This document shows, one piece after another, positions 36,568 to 46,457 of a DNA stretch of 64,000 nucleotides. The stretch covers positions 9,300,001-9,364,000 of the forward strand of contig JAHRBC010000001.1 in NCBI GenBank assembly GCA_022702545.1. Direction: 5' to 3'. Made by a program: the position numbers and the translations under genes. The notes under the pieces are model-generated. The model saw only the letters and a list, made by a program, of their open reading frames with translations, was not told where the DNA came from and made no database searches. Positions within the stretch are counted from its first letter, which is position 1. Each line of letters begins with the position of its first letter. Source of the DNA: Phycomyces nitens (Eukaryota > Mucoromycota > Mucoromycetes > Mucorales > Phycomycetaceae).

Positions 36568-38159
36568 CGAGAGGCAAATTGATCGTATACATCTTGTGAA
36601 TTTATTAAAACAAAAACAAAAAACAAACAAAAAATATACCCTCTCTTTATTTATTTTAATAGCCGTGCATGTATATTTAGGCTGCTATTGGCCAAATACG
36701 ATCAGCAATCTTGTCGGCATGAAAAATATAAATAGGCCAAAAAGTTGGCTGGCAAACAATAGAGAAAAAAAGGGGGGGTCGAATTCACGCCTTTGCAATA
36801 TTTTATGCTTTTATATTTGCGCTTATTGTACCAAATAAAGTTTTGCGATATGTGAATATTTGCGATTGCAAGCTACACAAGAATCCAACGTATTCAATCT
36901 AGACATCTTCACAGGCCATTATAAATAATTAATTAATCAATTAAAGGCAGCTTCGGATTATTGTTCACCCATAGAAAACGGTTTTTGGTTTTTATTTTAT
37001 TTTTCAACGGGCGGGTTAAATTCATCCAATGAGCAGTCTTTATTTTCCGAGAGGGCAAGCTTGTAGACTCTGGTAAATATTTGAAAATATAACAAAAAGG
37101 TTGAATGACAAGAAATGTAGAGTCTGTTTATTTTATACTAGTTGAAAGCAGTCGAAATAACCCATACGGTTATACTAACCAGATAACCAGCAACCATGCC
37201 ATTGTAACCAATCTTGACTGTCCCCTAGCACTGGGTGTATTTATTATTGACATGTTTAACTTTCATTAATGATGTACATGCTGTATGGACAAGTTGATAG
37301 TTAGTAAGCTACCTGTAAACATCTTTATATGGAACTAGTATAGCTGGCTTACCACGGCTTTATCTACTTTTCATCCATCTACATGAATACACACTGCTTT
37401 ACACTTTTTTTATTTTATTTATTTATTTTAGAAATTATTGGCGCACTTTAGAAAACTAAATTCCATAGAATTGCTTTTAGATTTCACTTAAAAATGGGCG
37501 TCCGTTTTTGTCTAGGAAAAAGAGACGGTTTCCAGTAGAGTCAAAGAAGTATGCAACAGTGTTCTCTTTAGCGACCTTTGATTTTCCCATTATTTCACCA
37601 TAAAATTTAATGATTGCTTAGAAAAGAAAGGTTTGTGAATAATAAAATGAAATATGTGATGATAAAATGTCAAACTCATATTAAAGTAATTCAGTTTTTT
37701 GATTTCCCACAATTGGAATATCTCGTATTCCGTCCACAAAGAGAGCATTAATGTCAACTAAAAGGTCTTTTGCTTTCCCAATATTCCCAAATATTTTGGA
37801 CCCTGGATTTCTTCTACAATCGAAATCATAGAGTGTAAATTGAATAGTAATAGCACTGGTGTGCCTTGTTGATGGGTCTGGATGTTCGATGTAGATAATA
37901 TGATGATGGTTCGTCGAACTTTGTGCTTAATTGCTAAAATTTATTCATGATATTAGCGTTGCTGACTAATGTCGCATTGATGTTCTCAGCTAGACTTTTT
38001 GCTTTTTCGATAGATTCTTTATCCAAGTAAATTCTTGTCGACAAAGAGTCCCGTCCGAGTGATTGAGAGTTTGTTGTAGGCCACACGCCAAAGTATCTAG
38101 TCTTGCATGGAGGTGGAAATGAAGTTGGAAATGAAGTTGGAAATGGTTCTCGATGTATT
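36568..38159. other. Intergenic with decayed coding-like segments
   Basis: About 1.6 kb, AT-rich. It contains the minus-strand coding-like fragments at 37477-38160 (listed separately). A further short stretch at 37138-37224 (28 codons, minus strand) is preceded by an AG and ends in a stop, with a hydrophobic protein-like composition (GYNGMVAGYLVSITVWVI). I could not attach the latter to an upstream exon. Confidence 0.4.
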
Positions 38160-38160
38160 A
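37477..38160 (-). pseudogene. Coding-like fragments of an unidentified gene
   Basis: Three consecutive open segments on the minus strand look coding. The first is at about 38160-37935 (PCKTRYFGVWPTTNSQSLG, then TRIYLDKESIEKAKSLAENI). The second is at about 37925-37690 (AITIQFTLYDFDCRRNPG, then FGNIGKAKDLLVDINALFVD). The third is at about 37620-37477 (IMGKSKVAKENTVAYFFD, then GNRLFFLDKNGRPFLSEI and stop). They lie in different frames with only partly acceptable splice sites between them, so this is either an intron-containing gene I could not join or a decayed one. I recognise no family. A dispersed repeat sits at its upstream end. Confidence 0.3.
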
Positions 38161-38405
38161 AACTCTTGTTAGCAAGATTTATGCAACGTGAATTTAAAAG
38201 TCTTTACTGATTCAAAGTGTATTTGTAATAGATTTTGGTTTGTTAACTTTATTTGCTTAACAAAGTCTGCTCCCAAACAAGGAGAAAAATACAGTTCAAA
38301 AATTGATTCTAATATGTAGATTGTGATGTGCAAAGAAGTATTGACAACCAAAATATATCCCAATTGATTAGCGCGTAATTTCGTGGCTCGCTTTCCGCTG
38401 TGTCC
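38160..38405. repeat. Dispersed repeat, copy B
   Basis: Partner of the repeat at 33131-33350, in the same orientation and about 5 kb away. Conserved blocks include TTGTTAGCAAG at the left end, the middle block around CTGCTCCCAA and GATTCTAATATGTA, and TATTGACAAC further right. It lies at the 5' side of the coding-like fragments at 37477-38160. Confidence 0.5.
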
Positions 38406-38480
38406 ATTCCCCCTCACAGTATGCTTATATCAACTTACTAGGAAGAAAACTTGTCCCTTTCTTAGATACTTTGAATGAAC

Positions 38481-38527
38481 CTTATGACAAGGAGTTGCTT
38501 TTTTAAGAGAATACTCCTTGTCATAAG
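38481..38527. repeat. Perfect inverted repeat (15-bp arms, 17-nt loop)
   Basis: Left arm 38481-38495 (CTTATGACAAGGAGT) and right arm 38513-38527 are exact reverse complements, separated by an AT-rich loop with TTTTTT. It could be a solo hairpin of a decayed DNA transposon, or an RNA hairpin. No flanking duplication was found. Confidence 0.7.
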
Positions 38528-39404
38528 ACAAAGCTGGCCGAAGACTAGAACAGAAATTCCAGAGTATCCAAATAGTAAAGTAGCTGCCAGATAGCCTAGA
38601 TCCCACGCTATTAAGAACTCGTGGATTTATCTTGGGGTATTAAAATGGAAAGAGTACCAGTTTCGAGAAATATCAAGGAGCTAGACTTTGGAATCAACAA
38701 AGAGTGGAAGAAAATATCTGCTAAATTATATAAGAAGCATCGCATGTCAATATCAAATTGTATAAATCACATGAAGGCAAGAGTTAACATAAAGCATTGG
38801 ACTTCTTTAATAAACATTCTTTCTATTATTGCATGTCGTATGTTTCTACCCCATGTGTTTTTAGGCATGGTTTGTCAAAAAAAAAGTGGGTAGAATACAC
38901 AGATTCCAAACTAAAAGATTTAACATCTTAATCTGACAAAAGAAGATAAAGAGTATAAATCCCGGATATATTTCTAGGATTTATAAGCTATCTTTTAAAA
39001 TATCCTGTTTACAGTGATAGAAAATAAGTTATATTTAATAAATAATGTATAAATTTACTTTTCTTATGAGTAGCCAGCCGGTCATCCATATAACAAAATT
39101 ATCTTTCGCAAACATCTACTTTACCCCTTTTTCAGCCTTTTTGAAAAGCCTTCTTCAACTAATTCAGATTTGAAGGCTTTCGAGGCCATCTTTACACATT
39201 TCTGGCATGTTTGCCTTTTGAGAGGTGTCATTATATTTTGATATAGGTAGCCACCATTCTCAGTATTGAAAAGTTTTGTTAAAATGAGAATAAATGCTTT
39301 TCCAAATTTTGTATGCACTTTGTGACAATCATGCTCCTATTCAACACAACAAATGTTCCAGCCACTCCTAACCAGATACACTTGCAAACTATAACAAAAC
39401 CTCT
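38528..39404. other. Intergenic, possible retroelement debris
   Basis: AT-rich. The plus-strand open stretch 38621-38893 has a Lys/Asn/Ile-rich composition and might be part of the decayed LINE-like element whose better trace lies at 39405-39605. The minus strand at 39121-39318 has another 65-codon stretch without recognised similarity. Confidence 0.3.
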
Positions 39405-39605
39405 ATTTTCTAGGAAGTTCAGAGTAAGGTAGTTAGGGCGGTATTTTTTTTATTGGGCCAAGAAAATTATACCCTCAGTCATTCTTAAAGATAATGAACT
39501 TGGACTCCTCACTCTAGATTATCTTTTCCCATTGCTTATCCAAATTCTTTACAGGGTTGTAAAAAGTATGGCGCTTAAAATATTTTCCTTGAAAATTAAA
39601 GGCTT
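39405..39605 (+). mobile_element. Possible decayed LINE reverse transcriptase fragment
   Basis: Translating the plus strand in two frames gives KVVRAVFFLLGQENYTL and then DNELGLLTLDYLFPLLIQIL. This resembles the end of LINE reverse transcriptases, where a positively charged segment is followed by a GGLGLLD-type motif and an LQ.RW-like helix. The frame is broken and the segment is short, so this is a tentative call. Confidence 0.35.
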
Positions 39606-41039
39606 GTAAGAGCTAAACATGAATAAATATTCATTCTATGCAAAGTTTTACTACTAGTTTTTACAAAAAAAAAACACACGTTCATCCCAAGTCGGATACC
39701 GATTGCTTCTCAAGTTCAAAGCGACATATCTTTAATCTTTGGATGTAAGTAGTATTGATCTTTATGAAAGTTTCTTATTAGTAACAGGTCCAGTTTCTAT
39801 GTATTCTTTAAGAATGCGAGGGATTTTAAAGGTGGTATGTTTTGTATTTCGCAATATCCACAACTTTCGTTCTGCAAATGCCAAGAATAATTACGACTAC
39901 TTTTCTTAAATCTAAAGAACTTTTGAAACCCCTTGACGCGCAGAGAGCTTTGTAATTTAGACACACTGTTGAGGATGTTTATGGAATCCAAGAGATTGAG
40001 AAAGAAAAGTATAAAGGTATACTAAAAAGAAAACGAAATGAGATCGAATCCCAAATATTTTACTCTAGACCCCAAGTTTATATCTTTGGTTGTCAAAGTA
40101 TACGCTGAATGATTACAATAGTTTATTGATCAGTTTCCAATATTATTGATAGCATTATTAGTGTGACTAACCTTATCTGAATATTTTTCCGACTGATAGA
40201 CAGCTGGGTTGTCCTGCTAATAGTCTCACAGTCAAAAGGCTCTCTTGAATAGTGGTATTCTATTTTCTTCCCGTACAAACACCATATTGTTGTTGTTTTC
40301 TTAGTAGATATATTCCAAAGGCAAACTTTGAATACAAATTGAGTGGACATTTAAAGCTATAGAATAATGAATGAAAAGGAAAGAATGAAGAGATTTTCAA
40401 GCATCCTAAAACTGCAAATCTATTTCTAATGTCCGTCCAGCTCACTTTTGTACCTGATCGTACAATTTTTTTTTGTTGAACAAATGCACGGACCAGTTTA
40501 AATTGTGTAAAAGTCAGGAAAAACTAATCGCCGTTCAAAGACGTTGTCTGTCTTTAAAGTTATTATTACACCGATAAAGACCAACCTTTAACTTGTTTAC
40601 TTCTTTACCTTTAAAAGTCTTGTTCTGCGTTGTTAAATGCTTGCTTCTCAGCAAGTCAAGAATATTTTCACACACTAGCTCACGTAATCATCAAAAATTG
40701 TGATGATCTCACATGCCAAAAAAAATCTATAAAGAAAGAGAGTATGGGTGCCTGTTCTTGTTTCTGTTTCTTTCCTTACGTACTCATTTACTCGCCAGTT
40801 TTCTTATAGACATGTCAAGGCAAGTATTTTTTCTCTCTGTATTTTCTTAATTTTGTTGGCTATGCCATTAGTATAAATATTAACGAGTTTTTGATAACGG
40901 ATGGATGTTTTTAACAATGTTTTTCAACTATTATATTTTCGTGTCAATCAACATATCTTACTTTACTATATGTGTATATTTCAACTATCAATACCCATAC
41001 ATCTTTTAATATTCAACAACTTTCTGTTTTACACCCGTA
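39606..41039. other. Intergenic, nothing firm
   Basis: 1.4 kb of AT-rich DNA. A promoter-like stretch ends at an ATG at 40812 followed by AGGCAAGT, a pattern like the GC donors used elsewhere in the window, but no downstream exon could be joined with confidence. Confidence 0.35.
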
Positions 41040-41925
41040 TTCAGACGATCCATACATAGCAGTCCACGGTATCAAAAGCCAAGTCATACTTGTATACTCT
41101 TGTTTGAACGTATAATGCACATCTCTACACTCTAAAGCAAGGTCTTCCAAGTCGGTCCCCACGGATGTACTCGAGAAACATCGCCCTGGTCTGGATCTGG
41201 TGTGAGTATTGTGAGGTTCTAAAGTTCGATTTAACACGCCAACGGTGAATGGAGGGACGCGTCCATGTCACGTATTGGATTTTGGTTTTGGGGCCTTTGC
41301 GTATTCACATCTTCTGCAGTGAGTGCAAGCCTACTTGAACCTATGGTATGGCTGGTCAGAGTTGTATTGGTAGATGCGCTGCAGCCCCGTTGGTGTCTAC
41401 TGATTCGGTGGCTATCGTCCAGCTCATTTCGGTGTTGGGGCTCAGCAAGAAAGGATACATTCGGTTGCTTACTTTATGATGGATATCGAGGTATGTCTAT
41501 GTCGGAATGTGGTGTGGTCTCGGCACAACAGTCCGAGGGTAGTGGAGAGGCGTGTCCATTGCTTATTGGCCCTTGGTTGCATCGTTATTTCGGCATACAC
41601 TGCCTTGGTAACCGTCAAGTTGTTCACAATCGGATGTATCCTAGCCCTTTGGTCTCTGACCTGGCGCCGGCTGATATGGTGTCCGATCTGAGCTCTTTTG
41701 TACAGCCAACTTGGGTGTATCGTCGGCACCATTCAGCCCTTTGGTCCTCGGCTTCCGGTCTTCCGGGTTCTCGGGCATTGGTAAAAGTTTTCTGTTTTCA
41801 TTGGTACTCACTCTCTATTGTCCTTGATGCTAGCTCTCTAATCCGTAGTTTCCAAGTTTTCAGTCATTGGTTTCCGTTCCAGAATATCCTTGGTAAGTGT
41901 TTTTGGTTTTCTTCAGTACTAAGTC
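41040..41925 (+). other. GC-richer coding-like block, unidentified
   Basis: About 890 bp with visibly higher GC than the flanks. It has a 222-codon open frame (41265-41933, plus) and donor-like sites after 41493 (GAG then GTATGT), 41780 (TTG then GTAAAAG) and 41892 (TTG then GTAAGT). Removing the stretch after 41493 up to ACAACAG near 41529 keeps one frame open. The translations (for example LHRYFGIHCLGNRQVVHNRM) match no family I know. The block stops exactly at the left end of the Tc1-like element. It could be the remnant of a gene, a transposon cargo or foreign DNA. Confidence 0.3.
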
Positions 41926-43221
41926 TACAGTGACCTGGATTATTTCAATACCCTTTCTCAGCTAGAAAGTTTTGATTACAATCATTTGTTTTTGTTTTTA
42001 TTTTATCTATTTATTGTTCTCATTGGATTCTTCTTATTTTTTCTAAAACCATTAAGAATACCACCTCAAAAGAAAACCAAGTTTTCTGATTGTCTGAAAG
42101 CCAAGATTGTCGGTTCATTTGACTCTGGTACATTTATGGCTGGGATTACATGCTGATATGATATGCCTTATACTATGCTGAAAACAACAAGGCAGAGAGT
42201 GAGGAAAGCCGGTACTACCCCCTGTTAAAAAAATGTCAAGGATGACTCTATATTTTGAAAGATCGTGATTTAAGATCTCTGGATAATATTGTGTACAAGG
42301 ATTCAACCGTGACATTAGAGACCATTACGGATGAGATTCAGACATCATCAGGTGTTGCAATCATGAGAGATGTACCTCGACAACATCTCAAAAAACAACT
42401 TGGAATATGGTCCTGCGTAGTTGTCATGAAGACTTTACTACTAAAAAAAAACATAAGAAACTACATGAAGTTTACACATGAGGCTCGTTGTCACAATCAC
42501 CAATGGAATCAAGTGATCTGGAGTGATGAGTCCATATTCACGGTATTCCCGAGTGCTGGAAATGTCTGTGTACGGCAGACAACATGACAAGAGTTCAGAA
42601 GAGTACATATTATGCAAAGAGTCTAAAGCAAAAGGGATTCAGTGATGGTATAAGAGTGTATTTGGGCTGGAGGTATGGGAAATCTTATAATTGTTAATGG
42701 TACGCTAAATCAGCACAAGTACACAAGACTCTTAAAAAAGTGATTTTATGTCCTAGTTTCAAAGCTTTAAGCAAAGAAAACGCAGAGAAATTATCTTTCA
42801 AAAAGATACTTGACCCTGTCATAAGAGTTTGTTGGCTAAAGAGTAGAAAAATAAGGCGAATATTTTTGTTAAGACATGGCCAGCTGACAGCCCTGGCCTG
42901 AGCCCAATAGAGAACATATAATTATATTTTGAACAAGCTGATAGCCAGGAAGCTGAGGCCTATGAACAAACACTCTTTTGCTTGTGAACTACAAAAATGG
43001 AAAGATACTTGGAAGTTGTAGAGTCCCATTGCATGTCACTGCTAAATCGAATTCAAGAGCTTAAAAGAATAAGGATCTCATACTCTGTATTAAGCTTTTA
43101 AATAAGCTATCTTGCTATATTGATGTATATATATATATATTATATCTATATGTTATTCTGGTAAAAATACGTGATTTTTTAAGGAAAAAAAAAAGACATT
43201 GAATTAATTTAGGTCAGTGTA
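41926..43221 (+). mobile_element. Tc1/mariner-family DNA transposon, degenerate
   Basis: 1,296 bp including TA dinucleotides at both ends. The terminal inverted repeats are at 41926-41950 and 43197-43221; after the TA they start CAGTGACCTGGATTA and CACTGACCTAAATTA, about 80 percent alike over 25 bp. The ends, the TA target site, the size and the transposase traces between them fit the Tc1 family. The coding part has several stops and frame changes, so the copy is not active. Confidence 0.85.
42062..43098 (+). pseudogene. Tc1-type transposase pseudogene
   Basis: Fragments in several frames follow the normal order. There is an N-terminal helix-turn-helix (KFSDCLKAKIVGSFDSGTF, then VRKAGTTP), a middle part open from 42255 to 42587 with the first catalytic aspartate in VIWSDESIFTVF, and near 42880-42920 the segment WPADSPGLSPIENI that carries the last catalytic acidic residue. 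The second catalytic aspartate region is not recognisable. At least four stops or frameshifts interrupt it. Confidence 0.8.
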
Positions 43222-44668
43222 ATAAAGGTCTAGTAAATGTTTCTGATAGAGCTCATGCTGAATAATATTAATCGTTTCTATTGCTGGGACATGAAAAAAA
43301 GAATAGCTCAATGTCAATGAGAATGAGTTGATGTCCTTTCCCCCCCCTGCAACCCATATTATTTCAGATTCTCAAGGATAACAGTTGGTCTTTTTAAACT
43401 GGAGATTTTATTGTTTCACTCTAAAAATATCAACTACTCATTTTTAATAGTAAAATAGTCATCATAAATGTGCAAAAAAGCATATTAACCATGACTCGAG
43501 AGAGGCTATAAGACCACAAGGGCTGATATAATTATCATCAGCTCAGAACTTTTTACTGGAAACCGGCAATGGCCCAAGTCAATTGGTAAATAATGATAGT
43601 AAGTCTCGCCTATACTGTCAGTATTACCAAATCTTTGTTTAATACCATTTGAATGATTGTTAATCTCGGATATCCACAGAATGCCGTGAGTTACACAGTA
43701 TGTCTCTTTTTGTTCCGGCAAAAACGTTGTATCTGATTAGTTGGCCTTTGTCCAACTTTATATCTATGTGCCGTGTAACTCTGCCCTCAAAAAATTAGTC
43801 CCCATTCTCTCTTATATACAATTCTAATGAATCATTGTTAGCTAGTTTGGGTGCTTTATTTCGTTGAATGTACGGCTAACAATCCTTTGGGCAATATAGA
43901 CAAGCCACATTCCAAAGAGTGGGCCTTGTTTGCAATTAGTTGTTGGTGAATTATATTACTGCTCCTTTTATGCCCAGTAAATACAATGGGTTTAATTGTG
44001 TGTAGTATAGAGCATAGGATTGTAATTTCTTGGCAGTCTATAATAAGATGATGAGTAGCAGTTTGAATGACACTTTGAATGACAAGACATTGATATGTCT
44101 GTCATTAGAGTCAATATGTATTGGGCACAAGAGTCCATTTGAGCCTTTTGGTATGGATGCCAAGAGCCTGCCATGACAATAACAAGAATAAAATGGCCAG
44201 TACTTGTGGATATTCAGCAATAATCTTTGGTTGAAAAGTATTGTGTTGACTGTTGCAAGTATGCACAAGACAACCTACACGTGGTGGTCAATCAATTGAA
44301 AGCTCAGGTGTATCTTGAGATGGAATTGTGCCTGTAGATAAGGTATATATATTTGAATTGCAGTCTTGTACAAGGATACAGCGATTACAAGAAATCGTAT
44401 TGGGATAAAAAGTGGCCTGTAATCCATGCCAATGTATATATCTTGCCACCTATTATCTATTATCTATTAGTAATTCTTGGTTGATGTTTGGGGTCAAATG
44501 TTGTAGGTGAGGCCTATCAACAGTTCCACTTGATTTCCTGGGCCTTTTCAATGTCCGTTTCCTTGCACATGCCATCTCATGTGTATTTGAAATGGCTTGA
44601 GAGTCTTGGCCTTTCTCTCTTTCTCTCTCTATTGCCCTTTTCTTTACTACTTGTTACTATCCTTATTG
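43222..44668. other. Intergenic, nothing recognised
   Basis: 1.4 kb, AT-rich, with short minus-strand open stretches that lack family signs. The right end is the promoter of the acyltransferase gene and contains a CT-rich tract at about 44610-44645. Confidence 0.45.
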
Positions 44669-46050
44669 ATGAAATCTGTCTGGTCTCCACGCGCTATATT
44701 TAATGTTTTGGTTATCAATGGCGGCCTCTTCTTCCATTCAACATGTGTAGTCCTGGCACAGTTACTGCCTACCTGGGTGTCATTCTTTTCTTCATCCTAC
44801 TATCTGCGCTACATTGGATTCACTATGCGAATGTGGTCCCAGGGTATTATTGGAATCGTTCAATTCTTTGCACCGAGTCCACTTGTGATTACTATGGATG
44901 ATTCATGTTCGGGAAATGCATTCCAGCGGGATTCCCAGGGAAATGTCACTGGCCTGTCTTTTCCAAAGCGTATCGTGGTGACAGCCAACCATCAGGTAAG
45001 AATGCAAAAATAATAATAATAAAAAAAGATATTCAATCATCTAACCCACCAAAGATCTATGCGGATTGGCTCTATATCTGGTGTGTGTCTTACCTCGCCG
45101 GTGCTCATGGAGCAATGAAGATTGTATTAAAAGAGAGCTTAAAGAACTTGCCAGTTTATGGAATGTATGTTGGTGAATAAGAGTATCTTGGTGGCTGGTG
45201 TTAATGCTCTATATTTTGCAAATAGGGTATTTGGATGTCAATTTTCAATTATATAGTCAACAACAAGAGACTGTGGCACTGACAGACATTACAGGGCATG
45301 CAATATTTTGATTTTATCTTCCTGAAGCGTAAATTGGCAGACGACAAGGACACCATCCAAGACAATCTGATGCGGTCCAAGGAAGTCAATCTTCCAATGT
45401 GGCTCTTGTTGTTCCCAGAAGGCACAGGTAAAGTGGATTGAGTATTGAGAGGCACTAAAGAAGAGCTTGTTGTATAGTCATATCAAAGAAGATGAGAGAT
45501 CGCTCGGAAGCATACGCCAAAAAGAACGATCTTGTAAGTCATTGCTGCTGGTGAACAATAGGCTGACCAGGACTATTAGAAAGATAATCAGTACACATTG
45601 TTGCCTCGGTCGACTGGTCTTCGTCTATCGACAGAGGCACTTGGGGATAGTGTGGAATGGCTGTATGATATGACAATAGGCTATTCTGGTGTGGGATCCA
45701 ATGATATTCCCGAGGACGTATATACAATCCAGGGTATCTTCTTCTTTGGAAAGTATCCCAAAAAGGTCCATGTACACATTAGACGGTTTGCAGTAAAGAC
45801 GATTCCAAAAGAGGAAGAAGCGTATGCAAAATGGGTACAGGATCGATGGGTCGAAAAGGACGCACTCATGAGTCACTTTTACACCCACGGCATCTTTCCA
45901 TCTCAAAACAGCCAGACTGCTGAGATTCCTATCCGGCTCAAGAACCCGATTGTGGAGCTCTTGCAGGTCTATGTGTGTGTTTTACCCTATATTCCATTTA
46001 CAATTGTTGCATGGCCTACCATCAGACAATACCTTAGGAAATACTTTTAA
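44669..46050 (+). CDS. 1-acylglycerol-3-phosphate / lysocardiolipin acyltransferase family protein
   Basis: Membrane enzyme of the PlsC family (AGPAT3-5/LCLAT1 type) that adds an acyl chain to a lysophospholipid. Exons: 44669-44995, 45055-45164, about 45295-45427, 45478-45533, 45592-46050, about 361 residues. The acyltransferase motifs are NHQ...D (NHQIYADW, split by intron 1) and FPEGT (at exon 3 end), with LPRSTGLR following. An N-terminal and a C-terminal hydrophobic segment (YVCVLPYIPFTIVAW) suit a two-ended membrane anchor. The junction of exons 2 and 3 does not join in frame with the obvious GTATGT donor and ACAG acceptor. Another donor (GTTGGT, 6 nt later) restores frame, or a tiny exon is missed. 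The start ATG at 44669 is the first that leads into the conserved membrane segment. Confidence 0.82.
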
Positions 46051-46457
46051 GTTGGTCGTAATGCCTTTACATTTTTATTATTCTTCTTCTTCTTATTATT
46101 CTTCTTCTTCTTATTATATTATATTGTATTGTACTGCACAATTGACGCCATAAAACAAAGACTGCCAATATATTATAGTATATCATATGTGTATATTACT
46201 TTAAAACATGATCTCCAACTGCACAAATCCAAGATCAAGAGGTGGTGCCATCAGCAGCCAATCAGACGCCCGGTTGCATGTATGAGTTGTGAATTGCCTC
46301 ATCAGGCGTGCCTGTGATTTGTTTGCCAAACAGTTAAGCAGACAAAAAAGAAATCCAAACCCAGCCATTTACAGCCAAAGATCACTATATATAAACCAAT
46401 CTCGTTTTCTATCCTTTTTTTTGTTAGCTGTCAAACTTCCTTACATTTCCCTACTCC
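46051..46457. other. Intergenic with TTC/TTA microsatellite
   Basis: 407 bp. A (TTC)n/(TTA)n tract lies at about 46078-46118. The right part is the promoter of the methyltransferase gene. Confidence 0.4.

Noticed and set aside
38621..38893. 90-codon open frame as a gene
   Set aside because: AT-driven composition, no start context or splice sites; lies among decayed repeats and at best is LINE debris.
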